Below, piece by piece: positions 43,504 through 52,329 of a stretch of 64,000 nt of DNA. Location: contig QAZA01000016.1 of the NCBI GenBank assembly GCA_003054695.1, positions 1 to 64,000 on the forward strand, in the 5' to 3' direction. The notes below the pieces were generated by a model, which saw nothing but the letters and a program-made list of their open reading frames with translations, did not search any database and was not told where the DNA came from. The stretch is from Verrucomicrobia bacterium LW23. GTDB lineage: Bacteria > Verrucomicrobiota > Verrucomicrobiia > Methylacidiphilales > UBA1321. The translations under genes were made by a program, and so were the position numbers. Within the stretch, counting starts at the first letter, position 1; each line of letters opens with the position of its first letter.

Positions 43504-43970
43504 AGCAATCCTTTCAGGCGATCGCGCCCGGTCAGCCTGGGGGAGCTGCTGACCACACGGATGGAGCCGGTCGTCTGCACGCCGCCCTCCACGGGGTTGT
43601 CCGGCAGGGTGACGACCAGTTTGCAGGCGGCGATCGCGTCCAGCGTGCGCACGTCCACGTCCCACTGCTTGCGGTCGTCGTCGGTAAGGGGGAGCGCCGT
43701 GAGACTGACGTTCAGGCGCTGCTGCAGCTCCCGGTACACCATGCGCAGCGCCACGTCGGCGAGCTCCGGCGGGATCAGCGAGGCGTCCACATCCACCCGG
43801 TTCGTCGGGCAGCTCAGGATCTTCTGGCGGATCTTGAGGATCGTGCGCTCAATCGCGCCCGTGATGGGATCCGGCTGATCCTCCGCCAGCGCCGCGGTGC
43901 GCAGCGCCTCCACCTGAGGGCCGGCCTTGGCCATGTCGACGTCGGCCGGCGTAATGGTGATCCAGGCCAT
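43500..43970 (-). CDS. Head-tail connector-like protein
   Basis: This is a 156-aa, mostly helical protein of the DUF1320/gp36 type found after the capsid in Mu-like phages (AWITITPADV, ILKIRQKILSCPTNRVDVDASLIP, ALRMVYRELQQRL). Size and position fit a connector. Confidence 0.6.
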   Translation of the reverse strand: MAWITITPADVDMAKAGPQVEALRTAALAEDQPDPITGAIERTILKIRQKILSCPTNRVDVDASLIPPELADVALRMVYRELQQRLNVSLTALPLTDDDRKQWDVDVRTLDAIAACKLVVTLPDNPVEGGVQTTGSIRVVSSSPRLTGRDRLKGLL

Positions 43971-43974
43971 GGCA

Positions 43975-44400
43975 TCAGTCCGCCACAGGGGCAGTGGTGG
44001 CCGTGGTAGCGCTGGAGCGCAGATTGTCCGCCCGCGCCCTCAGAGTCTCGCTGAGCGTGTGGATCTTGGCCATGATGTCGACGGGGAGCTTACCGCCCAG
44101 CTCGCGGCGGATCTCCGCCATGTACAGCCCGGCCTGAGCCAGCTGCTCCTTATCGCGGTGGTGGACGTGGATACACGTCATGTCTCCGTCGGGGACGGGA
44201 ACAGAGAGCCGACTCTTTAGCTTGTCCAACTGCTCACGCAGCTCTCGGGCAAAGTCACACTGCTTGTTGGTGCTAAGGCTCCCAAAAAAGGAGGGACGTA
44301 GCGCAACGCTTTCCTGCAACTTCGCAGTTCGCAGTTTGCCTGGCTTGGGCGGGTGTTGATGGATATGGACGTGGATCTGCTGCTTGTTCTTCTTTGCCAT
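43975..44400 (-). CDS. Phage protein with His-rich N-terminus
   Basis: This is a 141-aa basic protein. The N-terminus has alternating His (IHVHIHQHPPKPG), a possible metal-binding stretch, then a helical region (FARELREQLDKLKSRL). It lies between the connector and the capsid gene. Function is unknown. Confidence 0.5.
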   Translation of the reverse strand: MAKKNKQQIHVHIHQHPPKPGKLRTAKLQESVALRPSFFGSLSTNKQCDFARELREQLDKLKSRLSVPVPDGDMTCIHVHHRDKEQLAQAGLYMAEIRRELGGKLPVDIMAKIHTLSETLRARADNLRSSATTATTAPVAD

Positions 44401-44446
44401 GGTGGGTTGGGGATGGTTTTTGGGGTTGGGGACTGCGATGCAAGGG

Positions 44447-44520
44447 CCTTGCAAAACGTCTGCAGGCCCTTGCAAAACGATTTCCGGCGCTGTCCGGCAC
44501 CCATCGCAGGTGCCGGACAG
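44447..44520. repeat. Direct repeats and 12-bp perfect hairpin after the capsid gene
   Basis: CCTTGCAAAACG occurs at 44447-44458 and 44468-44479, 21 bp apart. CTGTCCGGCACC (44490-44501) pairs perfectly with GGTGCCGGACAG (44509-44520) around a 7-nt loop. It lies 39 bp after the capsid stop on the minus strand. The hairpin could stabilise or attenuate capsid mRNA and the repeats could bind a regulator. Confidence 0.5.
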
Positions 44521-44558
44521 TTCTGGGGCATTCTGGAGCGTTCCCGGGGGTCCCTGGG

Positions 44559-45578
44559 TTAGGACACCGTGAACTGGCGGATGCCGAGGGTGCTGGTCAC
44601 GACGATGCGGCTGTAGTGCTCCACCGTCAGCGCCACCAGCTTTGGGCCGACCTCCTGCCGGAACACACGCTGGCGGCCGCCGCTGACCGTCGGGCTCACA
44701 AACCGCTTGAGGTTGCTGGGGTCCTCCAGCGTCGCGCCAGGCTCGGCGTAGAACATGACGACCAGGTTATTGACCACCTGTGTTTTGGCGCTCGCGCTGC
44801 TCTGGTAGCGCTCGCGGGAGACGTGGACGCCGTTGACGCCCAGTTGGGTGGCCAGCTGCCCCTCCGCCAGCGCGGCGGAGGCAAAGCCGCCCGCCGTGTT
44901 TTGGGCGCGGTGCGACACCGCGCGCTTGTCCCAGGAGGTATCACCAAAAAGCACCCGGTTGGGCCGGATGCCGCTGGCTGTGGTCGCCGTGATCAGGTCG
45001 GCGCGGATGTCCATGTCCGGATCTTTGCCGGCGGTGGTGTCCCACGTCTTGGCCGTGTTCGTCGCGGCGGCAGAGAGGGCCGTGACGGCGCGGCGCAGGT
45101 CGTTACGCAGCAGGCGCAGCTGCAGGCGGGACACATACATGTTTTCCCAGCCGGGCACAGGCGGCACGTTGTCCAGGTCCACCAGCATGGTCAGGCCCTT
45201 GTTGTCGGTCTTGCCCGTCAGCGACACACTGGAGTAACGCACCTCCTTAAAGGCCGAGTACGGCGCGCGGATGTCGTCCGACTCGGTGAGGAAGTCGTCC
45301 GCATTGAGCCAGCTTTTATACTCAAAGCGGCGGCTGACCTCCACCGGCGGGGCGATGAAATTGAGGGTATCCTCAATGTTGTTGGGGTCGCGCCAGCCGC
45401 GGATGTACGTGGTGAGCGGCTCCGAGTAAAAGCTCTCGGTAAACCGGGCCTCGTTGGCCGCGTAGATCTGGCCCGGCACCAGGGCGCCGCCGGTATCCTC
45501 CGGCAGCACCTCATTGGCCAGCACCAGCGGGTAATGATGCTCCGGCCGGGCCGGAGCGTGCGGGGTGATGATGTTCAT
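44559..45578 (-). CDS. Major capsid protein
   Basis: This is a 339-aa protein with the order and style of HK97-fold capsid proteins of Mu-like and related phages: N-terminal arm, YIRGWRDPNNIEDTLNFIAPPVEVSRRFEYKSW, a helical 'RRAVTALSAAATNTAKTWD' spine helix and a terminal beta strand. It follows the protease/scaffold and decoration genes, as expected in the head operon. Confidence 0.75.
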   Translation of the reverse strand: MNIITPHAPARPEHHYPLVLANEVLPEDTGGALVPGQIYAANEARFTESFYSEPLTTYIRGWRDPNNIEDTLNFIAPPVEVSRRFEYKSWLNADDFLTESDDIRAPYSAFKEVRYSSVSLTGKTDNKGLTMLVDLDNVPPVPGWENMYVSRLQLRLLRNDLRRAVTALSAAATNTAKTWDTTAGKDPDMDIRADLITATTASGIRPNRVLFGDTSWDKRAVSHRAQNTAGGFASAALAEGQLATQLGVNGVHVSRERYQSSASAKTQVVNNLVVMFYAEPGATLEDPSNLKRFVSPTVSGGRQRVFRQEVGPKLVALTVEHYSRIVVTSTLGIRQFTVS

Positions 45579-45660
45579 GGGGGTTTGGTCTTGGGTCGGT
45601 CTGTCGGTGTCTGTCGGAGGGTGCCGAGAGGGGGGTGGTTAGAGCGGGAGGCAGGCGGGA

Positions 45661-46200
45661 TTACTCCACAACGCGCTGGGTGGGCGGGTACGGGTCAAAC
45701 TCCACCAGCTCCGTGGTAGCCACCGTGGCCAGGGCGCGGCCGATGATGTAGTAGGTGCCGGCGCTGGCCGGCAGTGTCCGGACGGCGCCCGAGGCCGCCG
45801 GCACCAGCAGGTCGCCCACGGTCACTGTGCCGCTGGCGACGCCCAGTTGCGTGCTTTTGGCGCAGCCCAGCAGGTTGACGGCCACATCTTCCTCCGCTGC
45901 CGTGGCCTCATCCTGGGCGATGCCATGGGGAATGTCGCTCACACCGGTCACGGCCACGTGGTCGGCGTCGGATCCCGGTTTAACCAGCAGGTAGCGCGAA
46001 GCCAGGGCCGCGTCCGTCTTGCGAGTCACGGAGCCGTGGTGCACGCCCTCGCCAATGTTGGCAATGATGTCCGGGCGATGCCGGCGCTGATGGCGCCAGC
46101 GCCAGAGGCCTTCGGTCACGGCCTTCACGCTCATCGCCACAATGGTGGCAAAGAGCACCACGCCCAGGGCGTGGAGAAGCGAAATCAGGATAGGGTGCAT
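45661..46200 (-). CDS. Capsid decoration-like (DUF2190 type) protein with N-terminal membrane helix
   Basis: This is a 179-aa protein. Residues 75-179 carry the DUF2190-style pattern (VAVNLLGCAKSTQL, GTVTVGDLLVPAASGAV, YYIIGRALATVATTELVEFDPYPP) of small proteins encoded just before capsid genes. Residues 5-27 form a clear hydrophobic helix followed by a basic patch (WRWRHQRRHR). A fusion with a membrane anchor is unusual for a capsid protein. Confidence 0.65.
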   Translation of the reverse strand: MHPILISLLHALGVVLFATIVAMSVKAVTEGLWRWRHQRRHRPDIIANIGEGVHHGSVTRKTDAALASRYLLVKPGSDADHVAVTGVSDIPHGIAQDEATAAEEDVAVNLLGCAKSTQLGVASGTVTVGDLLVPAASGAVRTLPASAGTYYIIGRALATVATTELVEFDPYPPTQRVVE

Positions 46201-46282
46201 GTGCTTGATGGAGTGGTGGGGGGGTGTGGTGGGGAAAAGAGCCGGATCACGGAGCTACGGGCTCCGCGTTCGCCCCAGGGGT

Positions 46283-46309
46283 AAAAGAAGAAAACCCCCT
46301 GAAGCAGGG
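46283..46309 (-). terminator. Intrinsic terminator before the decoration/capsid genes
   Basis: On the minus strand CCCTG-CTT-CAGGG is followed by GGTTTTCTTCTTTT. It lies in the 158-bp gap between the scaffold-like gene and the decoration gene, so capsid expression may depend on a separate promoter or on antitermination. A second hairpin (46307-46324) overlaps it. Confidence 0.5.
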
Positions 46310-46358
46310 CCATCCGGGTGGCCCGTGTGTCCCTATGGGAGAGTGTCGAAAACCCTGA

Positions 46359-46802
46359 TCAGGCGGCGGCCTTAGTCGCGGCGTAAGCCTCCTCATAGCC
46401 GCAGCCCGTGCTCGCCTGGTGGGCCAGCGCGGCATCGTGGTGGAGTTGATTGCGCGCCACCTGCTCCGCCTGTTCCTTGGTCAGGCCGGCGGCGATCTTG
46501 TCCTTCACCAGCTGCTGGCGGTGCGCGTCGGCGATGGCCTGGGCGGCCAGGCTGCCCTTCAAGGCCGCCAGTTCCTTTTCCGCAGCGCACTCCACTGCGG
46601 ATGTTTCGGGGCTGGTGGAGCTGATCTCAGCGATTGGAGCAGCGATTGCAGACGACTTTCCCGGCTGTTGGGCCACCTTAATGGCGGGCTTGGCGGCCGT
46701 CTTGGAGGCAGCGATGGGCTTTGCCCTGGTGGAGGCGGAGGCCTTTTCGGGCGTGGTGGTGGTTGCCGCGTCAGTCGGCGGCGTGTCGTTGGTCTGGTCC
46801 AT
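46359..46802 (-). CDS. Ala/Lys-rich phage protein, possible scaffold
   Basis: This is a 147-aa protein with a disordered Thr/Ala/Pro/Lys-rich first half and a helical second half (AALKGSLAAQAIADAHRQQL, ITKEQ-like LTKEQAEQVARNQL). Composition and place between protease and capsid suggest a scaffold or minor head component. Confidence 0.55.
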   Translation of the reverse strand: MDQTNDTPPTDAATTTTPEKASASTRAKPIAASKTAAKPAIKVAQQPGKSSAIAAPIAEISSTSPETSAVECAAEKELAALKGSLAAQAIADAHRQQLVKDKIAAGLTKEQAEQVARNQLHHDAALAHQASTGCGYEEAYAATKAAA

Positions 46803-46989
46803 GGGGCGTGGTGGTGGGTGGGGGTGGTGGTGGGTTTGGCGCTCTCCGCAGGTACAGCGTGCACCCGTCGGTCATCGCCAGCTCAAGGTTAAGGTCGGGC
46901 TTCTCCGCCCGGTGCCGCGCCACCTCGCGCAAAAACCGCAGAACAATCGGCTTGTCCCGGGGATCCACACGGGTAACGGGCGGTGGCAT
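46771..46989 (-). CDS. Small phage protein
   Basis: This is a 72-aa protein overlapping the next gene by 32 bp. It has KPIVLRFLREVARHRAEKPDL and a poly-Pro stretch near the end. It fills the gap after the protease gene. Function is unknown, and the overlap makes it less certain. Confidence 0.45.
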   Translation of the reverse strand: MPPPVTRVDPRDKPIVLRFLREVARHRAEKPDLNLELAMTDGCTLYLRRAPNPPPPPPTTTPHGPDQRHAAD

Positions 46990-47007
46990 GGGGCGGTCTG
47001 GCTACGG

Positions 47008-48168
47008 TTAGGGTTGGGCGGCCTGCGGCTGTTTCATGGCAGCAAACAGGTCGGGGTTCGTCTCCTGGACGATGCGGAACGCCTTGTCATAGTCGTTGCC
47101 GGTGGCGTGCATGTTGGCGGCCACCAGCTCCGCCACTTTGGCAGTGCGGGCGTTCTCGTCGTGGATGTCGGCCTTGCGCCGGCCCAGGCCGCCCGTCTGC
47201 GACGTGGTGGAGTACTCCACCTTTTTGTTGGCCAGGGCTCTGGCGCTCTCCTCGTGCTGGGCGGGATCCGCCACGCGCACAATCCACGCCGCCATCTCCG
47301 CCGGCGTCACACGGCCGTCCTTGACGGCGTTGCCCACCAGCAGCTCCGCGTGCTGGCGGTGCATCGTGGCATTCGCCGCCTTCAGCGCGTCGCGTTCCTG
47401 GGTCAGCGTGGTGATGGTCACCTCGTGCTCGGTGACCCTGTTGGTCAGGGTATCGCGCTGTTTGGCGGCGGTGGCCAGGCTGGTCGAGTTGGGGGCGTCC
47501 TTGTCCAGGTCATCGTCGGCGGCGTCCAGCTCCGCGTCGGTGGCCGTGTCGGGCAGGCCCATTACGTTGCACAGGCGCCGCCGCGTTTCGGTGCTTTTGG
47601 CACCGGCGTCCGTCATATCCTTGAGGTAGTTTTTCTTCATGGGTTTGCTGTCGGTGGAGCACGCCTGGCAGCAGCCCGCGCCCGGGTGGCACGCGTTGGC
47701 CAGGGGCTCCACCGGTATGTTGGGGTTATTGGTCAGGCCTACCGAGATGAGGCGCACAGGCGAGACGCGGTTACCGCCCTGGCGATGGATCTGCCAGACG
47801 GGCGAGTAGTATTTGAACGAGCCGCCGCCGATGAGCGCTTTGCCGTCCTCCGTCCACTTGATGCGCCCGTAAAACCCGTCGTTACGGGCCTGCAGCTCCT
47901 CAATCCATCCGTACGAGCGGTCATCCTTTTGCGGGCTGTCCGGCATGTCCGGGTGGCCGATGTAAACAGGCAGGCCCCCAAAGCGCCGGCCCACGCGCGA
48001 AAGCAGCGAGTTAAACTGCGCCGCCATCGCCTGCGCCGCCGCGCGGTCGACCACTTGCAGGCCCATGCGGTGGGGAAACTCGCCGTAGGGAGAGATCTGG
48101 ATCCAGTCGCGCTGGAGGACCTCAAAAGTTGAGTTGGCGATCGCGCCAAAGATCCATTCAAAAGTCAT
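47008..48168 (-). CDS. Mu gpI-like prohead protease/scaffold
   Basis: This is a 386-aa protein. The first 170 residues match phage I-like proteases (WIQISPYGEFPHRMGLQVVDR, GLPVYIGHPDMPDS, GWIEELQARNDGFYGRIKW, GGSFKYYSPVW, SVGLTNNPNIP). The rest is a coiled-coil scaffold part (LTQERDALKAANATMHRQHAELL). In Mu the full protein (I) and an internal-start scaffold (Z) are made; an ATG at 47641 (MKKNYLKDM) with the same reading frame could serve that role. ATGA overlap with the portal gene. Confidence 0.8.
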   Translation of the reverse strand: MTFEWIFGAIANSTFEVLQRDWIQISPYGEFPHRMGLQVVDRAAAQAMAAQFNSLLSRVGRRFGGLPVYIGHPDMPDSPQKDDRSYGWIEELQARNDGFYGRIKWTEDGKALIGGGSFKYYSPVWQIHRQGGNRVSPVRLISVGLTNNPNIPVEPLANACHPGAGCCQACSTDSKPMKKNYLKDMTDAGAKSTETRRRLCNVMGLPDTATDAELDAADDDLDKDAPNSTSLATAAKQRDTLTNRVTEHEVTITTLTQERDALKAANATMHRQHAELLVGNAVKDGRVTPAEMAAWIVRVADPAQHEESARALANKKVEYSTTSQTGGLGRRKADIHDENARTAKVAELVAANMHATGNDYDKAFRIVQETNPDLFAAMKQPQAAQP

Positions 48169-49904
48169 ACATTTTCCTCCGAGTCTGACTGGTCCGCCAC
48201 ATAGCCGTCCTCGCCGTCGCCCCCGGTCAGCCCCGTCAGCAGGGCCGCGCCGTAGGTGCGCTCCAGCACATCAGCCACCAGGCTGTGGTCCATCTGGCTG
48301 TAAAGTTCCGGCAGCCTGGCGCGCAGGTTCACCAGCGCCTCGTCCCACTCGTCCTCAGGCAGGTTCACCAGCGCCTCCACCTCGCGCCGCACCGGCTCCA
48401 GCTGCTGCGCCTGCGCGCGGGCCAGCTGGCCCAGGGCCACGTCGTAGAGAGGATCAAAGGCGGGGTCGGTCGACTCCGCGTTGGAAGCCTTGGCGGGCTC
48501 AGGTTTTTTGCCATTTTTGCCAGTGGTGGGCGTGGCGGGCGGCTTGCCCTGGCCCGGAGCTCCGGGATCTCCAGGCGCTCCGGCCGGCGCCGCCTGCAGG
48601 GTCTCTTCGCCCGGGGCCGCCGCGCTGCGGCCGTAACGCTCCAGCGTGTCGGCCACGCCCAGCTGCACACCCCACTTCACCAGCTGATCGTCCACCTTCA
48701 GGTCCTCCGCCACATTCTGCGGCTTGGGCGGCACAATCTTGAAATACGCCAGCGGTGTCTCATCCTTGCCAAAGAGCAGGCGGATGGCGTGGCGGGTCAG
48801 CTGCAGGTTGATCGTCTCGCTGATCCACTCCGCGTCATCCTGTTGCAGCAGCTCGGTCTCGCCGGCCTGCACGCTGGCGCCCTGCCCCTGGCCGGTGCCG
48901 GCGCTCATGGTGGAGAGGTCCGCCCCGCGCCAGAGCGAGGACATGATGCGGTCCATGCGCTCAATAAGCGGCGGGTAAGGGAGCGCTCCGGAGCCCTTGA
49001 GGTCAATCACCTCAATGGCCTGGTCGTGGTTCATCACCGCCGCAAAATCCGCGGCAAAGTTGGCCACGGCCTCCGCCATCTCCCGCCACTCCGGTGAGCC
49101 CTGGGCGGCGTTGGTGACACCGCGAATGCCCGGCATGCCATGGCGCTCGGAGTAGGTCAGCCAGTCGCTCATGGGCAGGCTCTTAAACATGTAGGCAATG
49201 CTGCAGGCCACCATGATCCCGTCGCCCACGGTGCGCAGCCAGCCGCTGTCCTTCATCTCCACCCCGGCGGTCGCGTAGTCCTCGGCCAGAAAGCGCAGCC
49301 GGCCCGTCTCCGACTCAAAAAACCAGAGCGGCACAAACCGGAGCTCCGCCGACAGATGCGGAAAGTCCGTGGGGAGGCTTTTGCCATCGCCCTTTCCTTC
49401 TCCCTTTGCATCGGGCTCCGCCGCCGCGTTAGCCACGTTCGCGTTAGCCCGGGGCCGGGCCTGAGGCTTCCATACCACCTCGTGCACCGCGTAGCGCTTG
49501 CCCACCGCGTCCATCATCTGGCGCACCAGCAGGCGCACCCCGCCCTGTTCGTCCTCGTCCAGGGCGTTGGTCACGGTCAGGTGGTCAAAAAACCATTTCA
49601 GCGCCGCCTGGTGCTCGGCGGCGCGGGCCTTCAAGGCTGCGTCCTCGCCGGTGTCCACGGTCAGGATGTCCCAGGGCAACCGGGCCACGTCCTTTTTGCG
49701 CTTGAGCGAGACGGTGCGCACGATGTCGTCGCGCTGCTCAATCTCCTCCATCACCTGCGCCATGCCGCGCAGCGTCCCGCGCGCAAACGCGTCCAGGTGC
49801 CCGCTCAGGGTCTGGGGCGTGAGCGAGCGCAGCGCGTTAAACCGCGTCTGCTTGTGCAGCCGCACCCGCTCGGGTGTCAGGGTCGTGGTGGAGGTCGCAG
49901 CCAT
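48165..49904 (-). CDS. Mu gp29-like portal protein (DUF935)
   Basis: This is a 579-aa portal subunit forming the packaging vertex. Typical parts are the early helical region with RGTLRGMAQVMEEIEQRDD and KRKKDVARLPWDI, then RLRFLAEDY, SDWLTYSERHGMPGIRGV, and ETINLQLTRHAIRLLFG near 380. The frame opens with TTG one codon earlier; the ATG at 49902-49904 is used. The C-terminal 130 residues include a Pro/Gly/Lys-rich linker. Confidence 0.85.
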   Translation of the reverse strand: MAATSTTTLTPERVRLHKQTRFNALRSLTPQTLSGHLDAFARGTLRGMAQVMEEIEQRDDIVRTVSLKRKKDVARLPWDILTVDTGEDAALKARAAEHQAALKWFFDHLTVTNALDEDEQGGVRLLVRQMMDAVGKRYAVHEVVWKPQARPRANANVANAAAEPDAKGEGKGDGKSLPTDFPHLSAELRFVPLWFFESETGRLRFLAEDYATAGVEMKDSGWLRTVGDGIMVACSIAYMFKSLPMSDWLTYSERHGMPGIRGVTNAAQGSPEWREMAEAVANFAADFAAVMNHDQAIEVIDLKGSGALPYPPLIERMDRIMSSLWRGADLSTMSAGTGQGQGASVQAGETELLQQDDAEWISETINLQLTRHAIRLLFGKDETPLAYFKIVPPKPQNVAEDLKVDDQLVKWGVQLGVADTLERYGRSAAAPGEETLQAAPAGAPGDPGAPGQGKPPATPTTGKNGKKPEPAKASNAESTDPAFDPLYDVALGQLARAQAQQLEPVRREVEALVNLPEDEWDEALVNLRARLPELYSQMDHSLVADVLERTYGAALLTGLTGGDGEDGYVADQSDSEENV

Positions 49905-49930
49905 CAATGTCGCCCATCACACCACATCGG

Positions 49931-49977
49931 CCCGCACCCGTCTTACGATGCAGGGGATGCGGGGGATACAGGGGACT
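49931..49977 (-). repeat. Dispersed phage repeat, copy C
   Basis: Read on the minus strand, three CCCC[CT]G[CT]AT units are followed by CGTAAGACGGGTGCGGG. It lies between terminase and portal, 27 bp before the portal start. The hairpin arm has diverged and the T-run is missing, so it cannot act as a terminator the way copies A and B might. Confidence 0.65.
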
Positions 49978-50001
49978 CTTTCTGCAAAAAAAGAAGGGCG
50001 A

Positions 50002-51501
50002 CTAACCCCATCCCCTGCCTCTGCCCGTCCTAAAGCCGCCCATCCCGCTCAATCCATCCAGCCGCCGGCTACTGAAATGCCGAGAAGTCTCTTCCCGGGC
50101 CGTGCCGGTAATCGGCTCGTACTCCAGCGGCCCGCCCGCTCCCATGGCCTCCAGGGCCAGGGCAAAGCTCCAGAAATGGTCCGCGTGCCCGGCCTCGTCG
50201 CGCACGGCGGCAATGGAGACACGCCCGCCCGGCGTCACAATCTTCTCGGGCTTGAGCAGGTCCTCGCGCAGCAGCGCGTCGTACGGGTGGCGGATGCGGT
50301 GTTGCTCGTACATGCGCAGCAGCTCCGTCGCCATAGCCTCGGTGACCCGCACGGTTTTGGCCTGGCGCCCCTCCGCCTTGATCACGTCCGGCACCGGTAC
50401 CGACCGCCCAAAATCCACGCCATCCACCCGGCCGCCGTGGCGCTGCTGGGAGTACTCGAAAAGGCCCAGGCCAAGGCCCGTCATGTCGATACACACCCGG
50501 CGCAGCTTCGGGACACTCATCATCACCGCATCCAGGCGCAGCTGCTGCTCCGGCAGCCGCATGCCCTCCATGCGTAAAATCGCCCGGCACAGCATCATGG
50601 TGCCAATGTGCTCAAAGATGGAAAGGACCGAGTAGTCCCGCCGGCGTGCTACGTCGTACCCGCCATAGAGGGGGAAATGGCAGCCGCGCAGCCGGCGCAG
50701 GGTCACGGCCGTCCAGTCCATCTCGCACATCTCGCCCACGTCAGGGTCCTCCGCCGCGCTGACGAGTTCGGACGTCAGCAGGGCGCTGTTCTCGTTGCGA
50801 AAGGCGCACTCGTAGTTCTGATCGTAGGCCGCCTTGTCCAGAGAGCGCCGGCGCGCCTCCTCGGGGGCGATCGGCTCGCGCGTGCGCGGGTCGTAAATGT
50901 TCACCCCCTGGGCGTGGGCATCCGTGCGCGTCACCCGGCTGAGTTTGAACAAACCGCCGGTACAAAAGGTGTAAAACGCGTTGTGCTTGCCGTTGCCGGT
51001 GGAGGCAATGCGGCACAGATAGTCGGGGTTGGACGAGAGAATCGGCTCCGCCGCCTCCCAGATGGCCCAGCTGTTTTCGTGGAACGCAAACTCGTCCAGG
51101 ATGAGATCGCCGCTAAAGCCGCGCGCGGTGCGCGGGTTGGCCGCCAGCACCTTGATGCGCCCGACCCGGCCGCCCACGGTAATGCGCACCTCCATGCGCA
51201 TGTTTTCGTACTCGATGTCGGGGGACTCATCCATTTCATCAAACGCCACCCCCAGCATCTGGCACGCCTCCGCACACTTGCGCACAAACTCCGCGCCGTT
51301 GTCCCGGCTGTTGGACAGCACGGTAACCAGGCGCCCCGGCCGGGTGAGCAGGCGATCCACCGCCCAGTGCGCCAGCACAAAGGACTTACCAATCTGGCGG
51401 CTCCAGTGCAGCACCACAACGCCCGTCTCCCGGTCGCGAAACACCTCGCGCTGGAACGGGCGCAGCCGCACCAACGGCTGGTTGGGGTTCTGGGGGCTCA
51501 C
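50002..51501 (-). CDS. Terminase large subunit (Mu gp28-like)
   Basis: This is a 499-aa packaging motor. Walker A is SRQIGKS at 34-40, Walker B LILDEF at 133-138, and the coupling motif is near RIASTGNG. The RNase H-like nuclease region starts at GGYDVARRRDYSVL (about 278), with further acidic residues near CIDMTGLG and the end. The start is GTG with a GTGA overlap with the small subunit gene. Confidence 0.88.
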   Translation of the reverse strand: MSPQNPNQPLVRLRPFQREVFRDRETGVVVLHWSRQIGKSFVLAHWAVDRLLTRPGRLVTVLSNSRDNGAEFVRKCAEACQMLGVAFDEMDESPDIEYENMRMEVRITVGGRVGRIKVLAANPRTARGFSGDLILDEFAFHENSWAIWEAAEPILSSNPDYLCRIASTGNGKHNAFYTFCTGGLFKLSRVTRTDAHAQGVNIYDPRTREPIAPEEARRRSLDKAAYDQNYECAFRNENSALLTSELVSAAEDPDVGEMCEMDWTAVTLRRLRGCHFPLYGGYDVARRRDYSVLSIFEHIGTMMLCRAILRMEGMRLPEQQLRLDAVMMSVPKLRRVCIDMTGLGLGLFEYSQQRHGGRVDGVDFGRSVPVPDVIKAEGRQAKTVRVTEAMATELLRMYEQHRIRHPYDALLREDLLKPEKIVTPGGRVSIAAVRDEAGHADHFWSFALALEAMGAGGPLEYEPITGTAREETSRHFSSRRLDGLSGMGGFRTGRGRGWG

Positions 51502-52058
51502 TTCGCGTCCTCCCCATACATCAGGCGCCGGGCCTCGTTTACCTTCCCCTGAGTGTCTTTCGAGGTGTCCCTGCTGATGACTTGCAACTCCGCTGCATGT
51601 TTGAGTGCCGCCTCCGCCGCGCTAAACTCAAATTTGTCGCGCGCCAGGGCAAGCTGCTCCTCCTTGAGCTTCTGGTCCTGCCCGCGCTGGATCGTGCTCA
51701 TCAGCAGCATCACCTGGTCCGCCTTGGCCTGGGGGTTAAGCAGCAGCTCGAACGTCCGCTGCTTCACCTGCTCCATCAGCACTGCATCGTAGCGGCCCGT
51801 GCCTGCCGCCACGGCCTCGGCCAGCATGTCGGCCGTCTTGACGGTACGGCGGCGGCGCGCCAGCAGCTCTGGCGCGCACACCTTCTCGTAAAAGCGGCTG
51901 AACGCGTCCATGGAAGCCCGCACGCCGTAGTTGTCGGCCAACCACTTGCGCGCCTTGGCGTAGCCCATCCCCTCCAGCAGGGCGCTGCTGAGCTCCGCCG
52001 CCACCTCCTCGGGCAGGTTCAGTAGTTTGGCGTCAGCGCGGGGCTTTTTCTCTGCCAT
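51498..52058 (-). CDS. Terminase small subunit (Mu gp27-like, DUF3486)
   Basis: This is a 186-aa, all-helical protein. LLNLPEEVAAELSSALLEGMGYAKARKWLADNYGVRASMDAFSRFYEKV is the HTH-containing DUF3486 pattern that recognises phage DNA for packaging. GGAGGAG lies upstream of the ATG. It is directly upstream of the large subunit. Confidence 0.82.
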   Translation of the reverse strand: MAEKKPRADAKLLNLPEEVAAELSSALLEGMGYAKARKWLADNYGVRASMDAFSRFYEKVCAPELLARRRRTVKTADMLAEAVAAGTGRYDAVLMEQVKQRTFELLLNPQAKADQVMLLMSTIQRGQDQKLKEEQLALARDKFEFSAAEAALKHAAELQVISRDTSKDTQGKVNEARRLMYGEDAK

Positions 52059-52081
52059 GGTGTTCTCCTCCAGTCCGTCCG

Positions 52082-52321
52082 TTATTTCAGCATCGCCTGG
52101 CCGTCGCCGGTAATACCCCAGCGGATCACCTCATCATCCACCTCATCGCGGACGCTCCGCACCAGGCCTTTGCCCTCCAGCTGGCGCAGCTCCCTGGCCA
52201 GTTCGGAGGGTGTGGGCGCGCCGCCCTGCACACGCACGTCGACGATCAGCAGCTCGGGCGTGTAGCGGCGCGGATAGATGTTATCGAGCGCGTGCAAAAT
52301 CTGGTACCGCAGGCTTTTCAT
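52082..52321 (-). CDS. Small winged-helix protein (Mu gp26-like)
   Basis: This is a 79-aa protein with a winged-helix pattern (LRYQILHALDNIYPRRYTPELL, TPSELARELRQLEGKGLVRSV). Mu-like phages carry such a gene just before the terminase. It is likely DNA-binding; target unknown. Confidence 0.65.
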   Translation of the reverse strand: MKSLRYQILHALDNIYPRRYTPELLIVDVRVQGGAPTPSELARELRQLEGKGLVRSVRDEVDDEVIRWGITGDGQAMLK

Positions 52322-52329
52322 ATCGTCTT

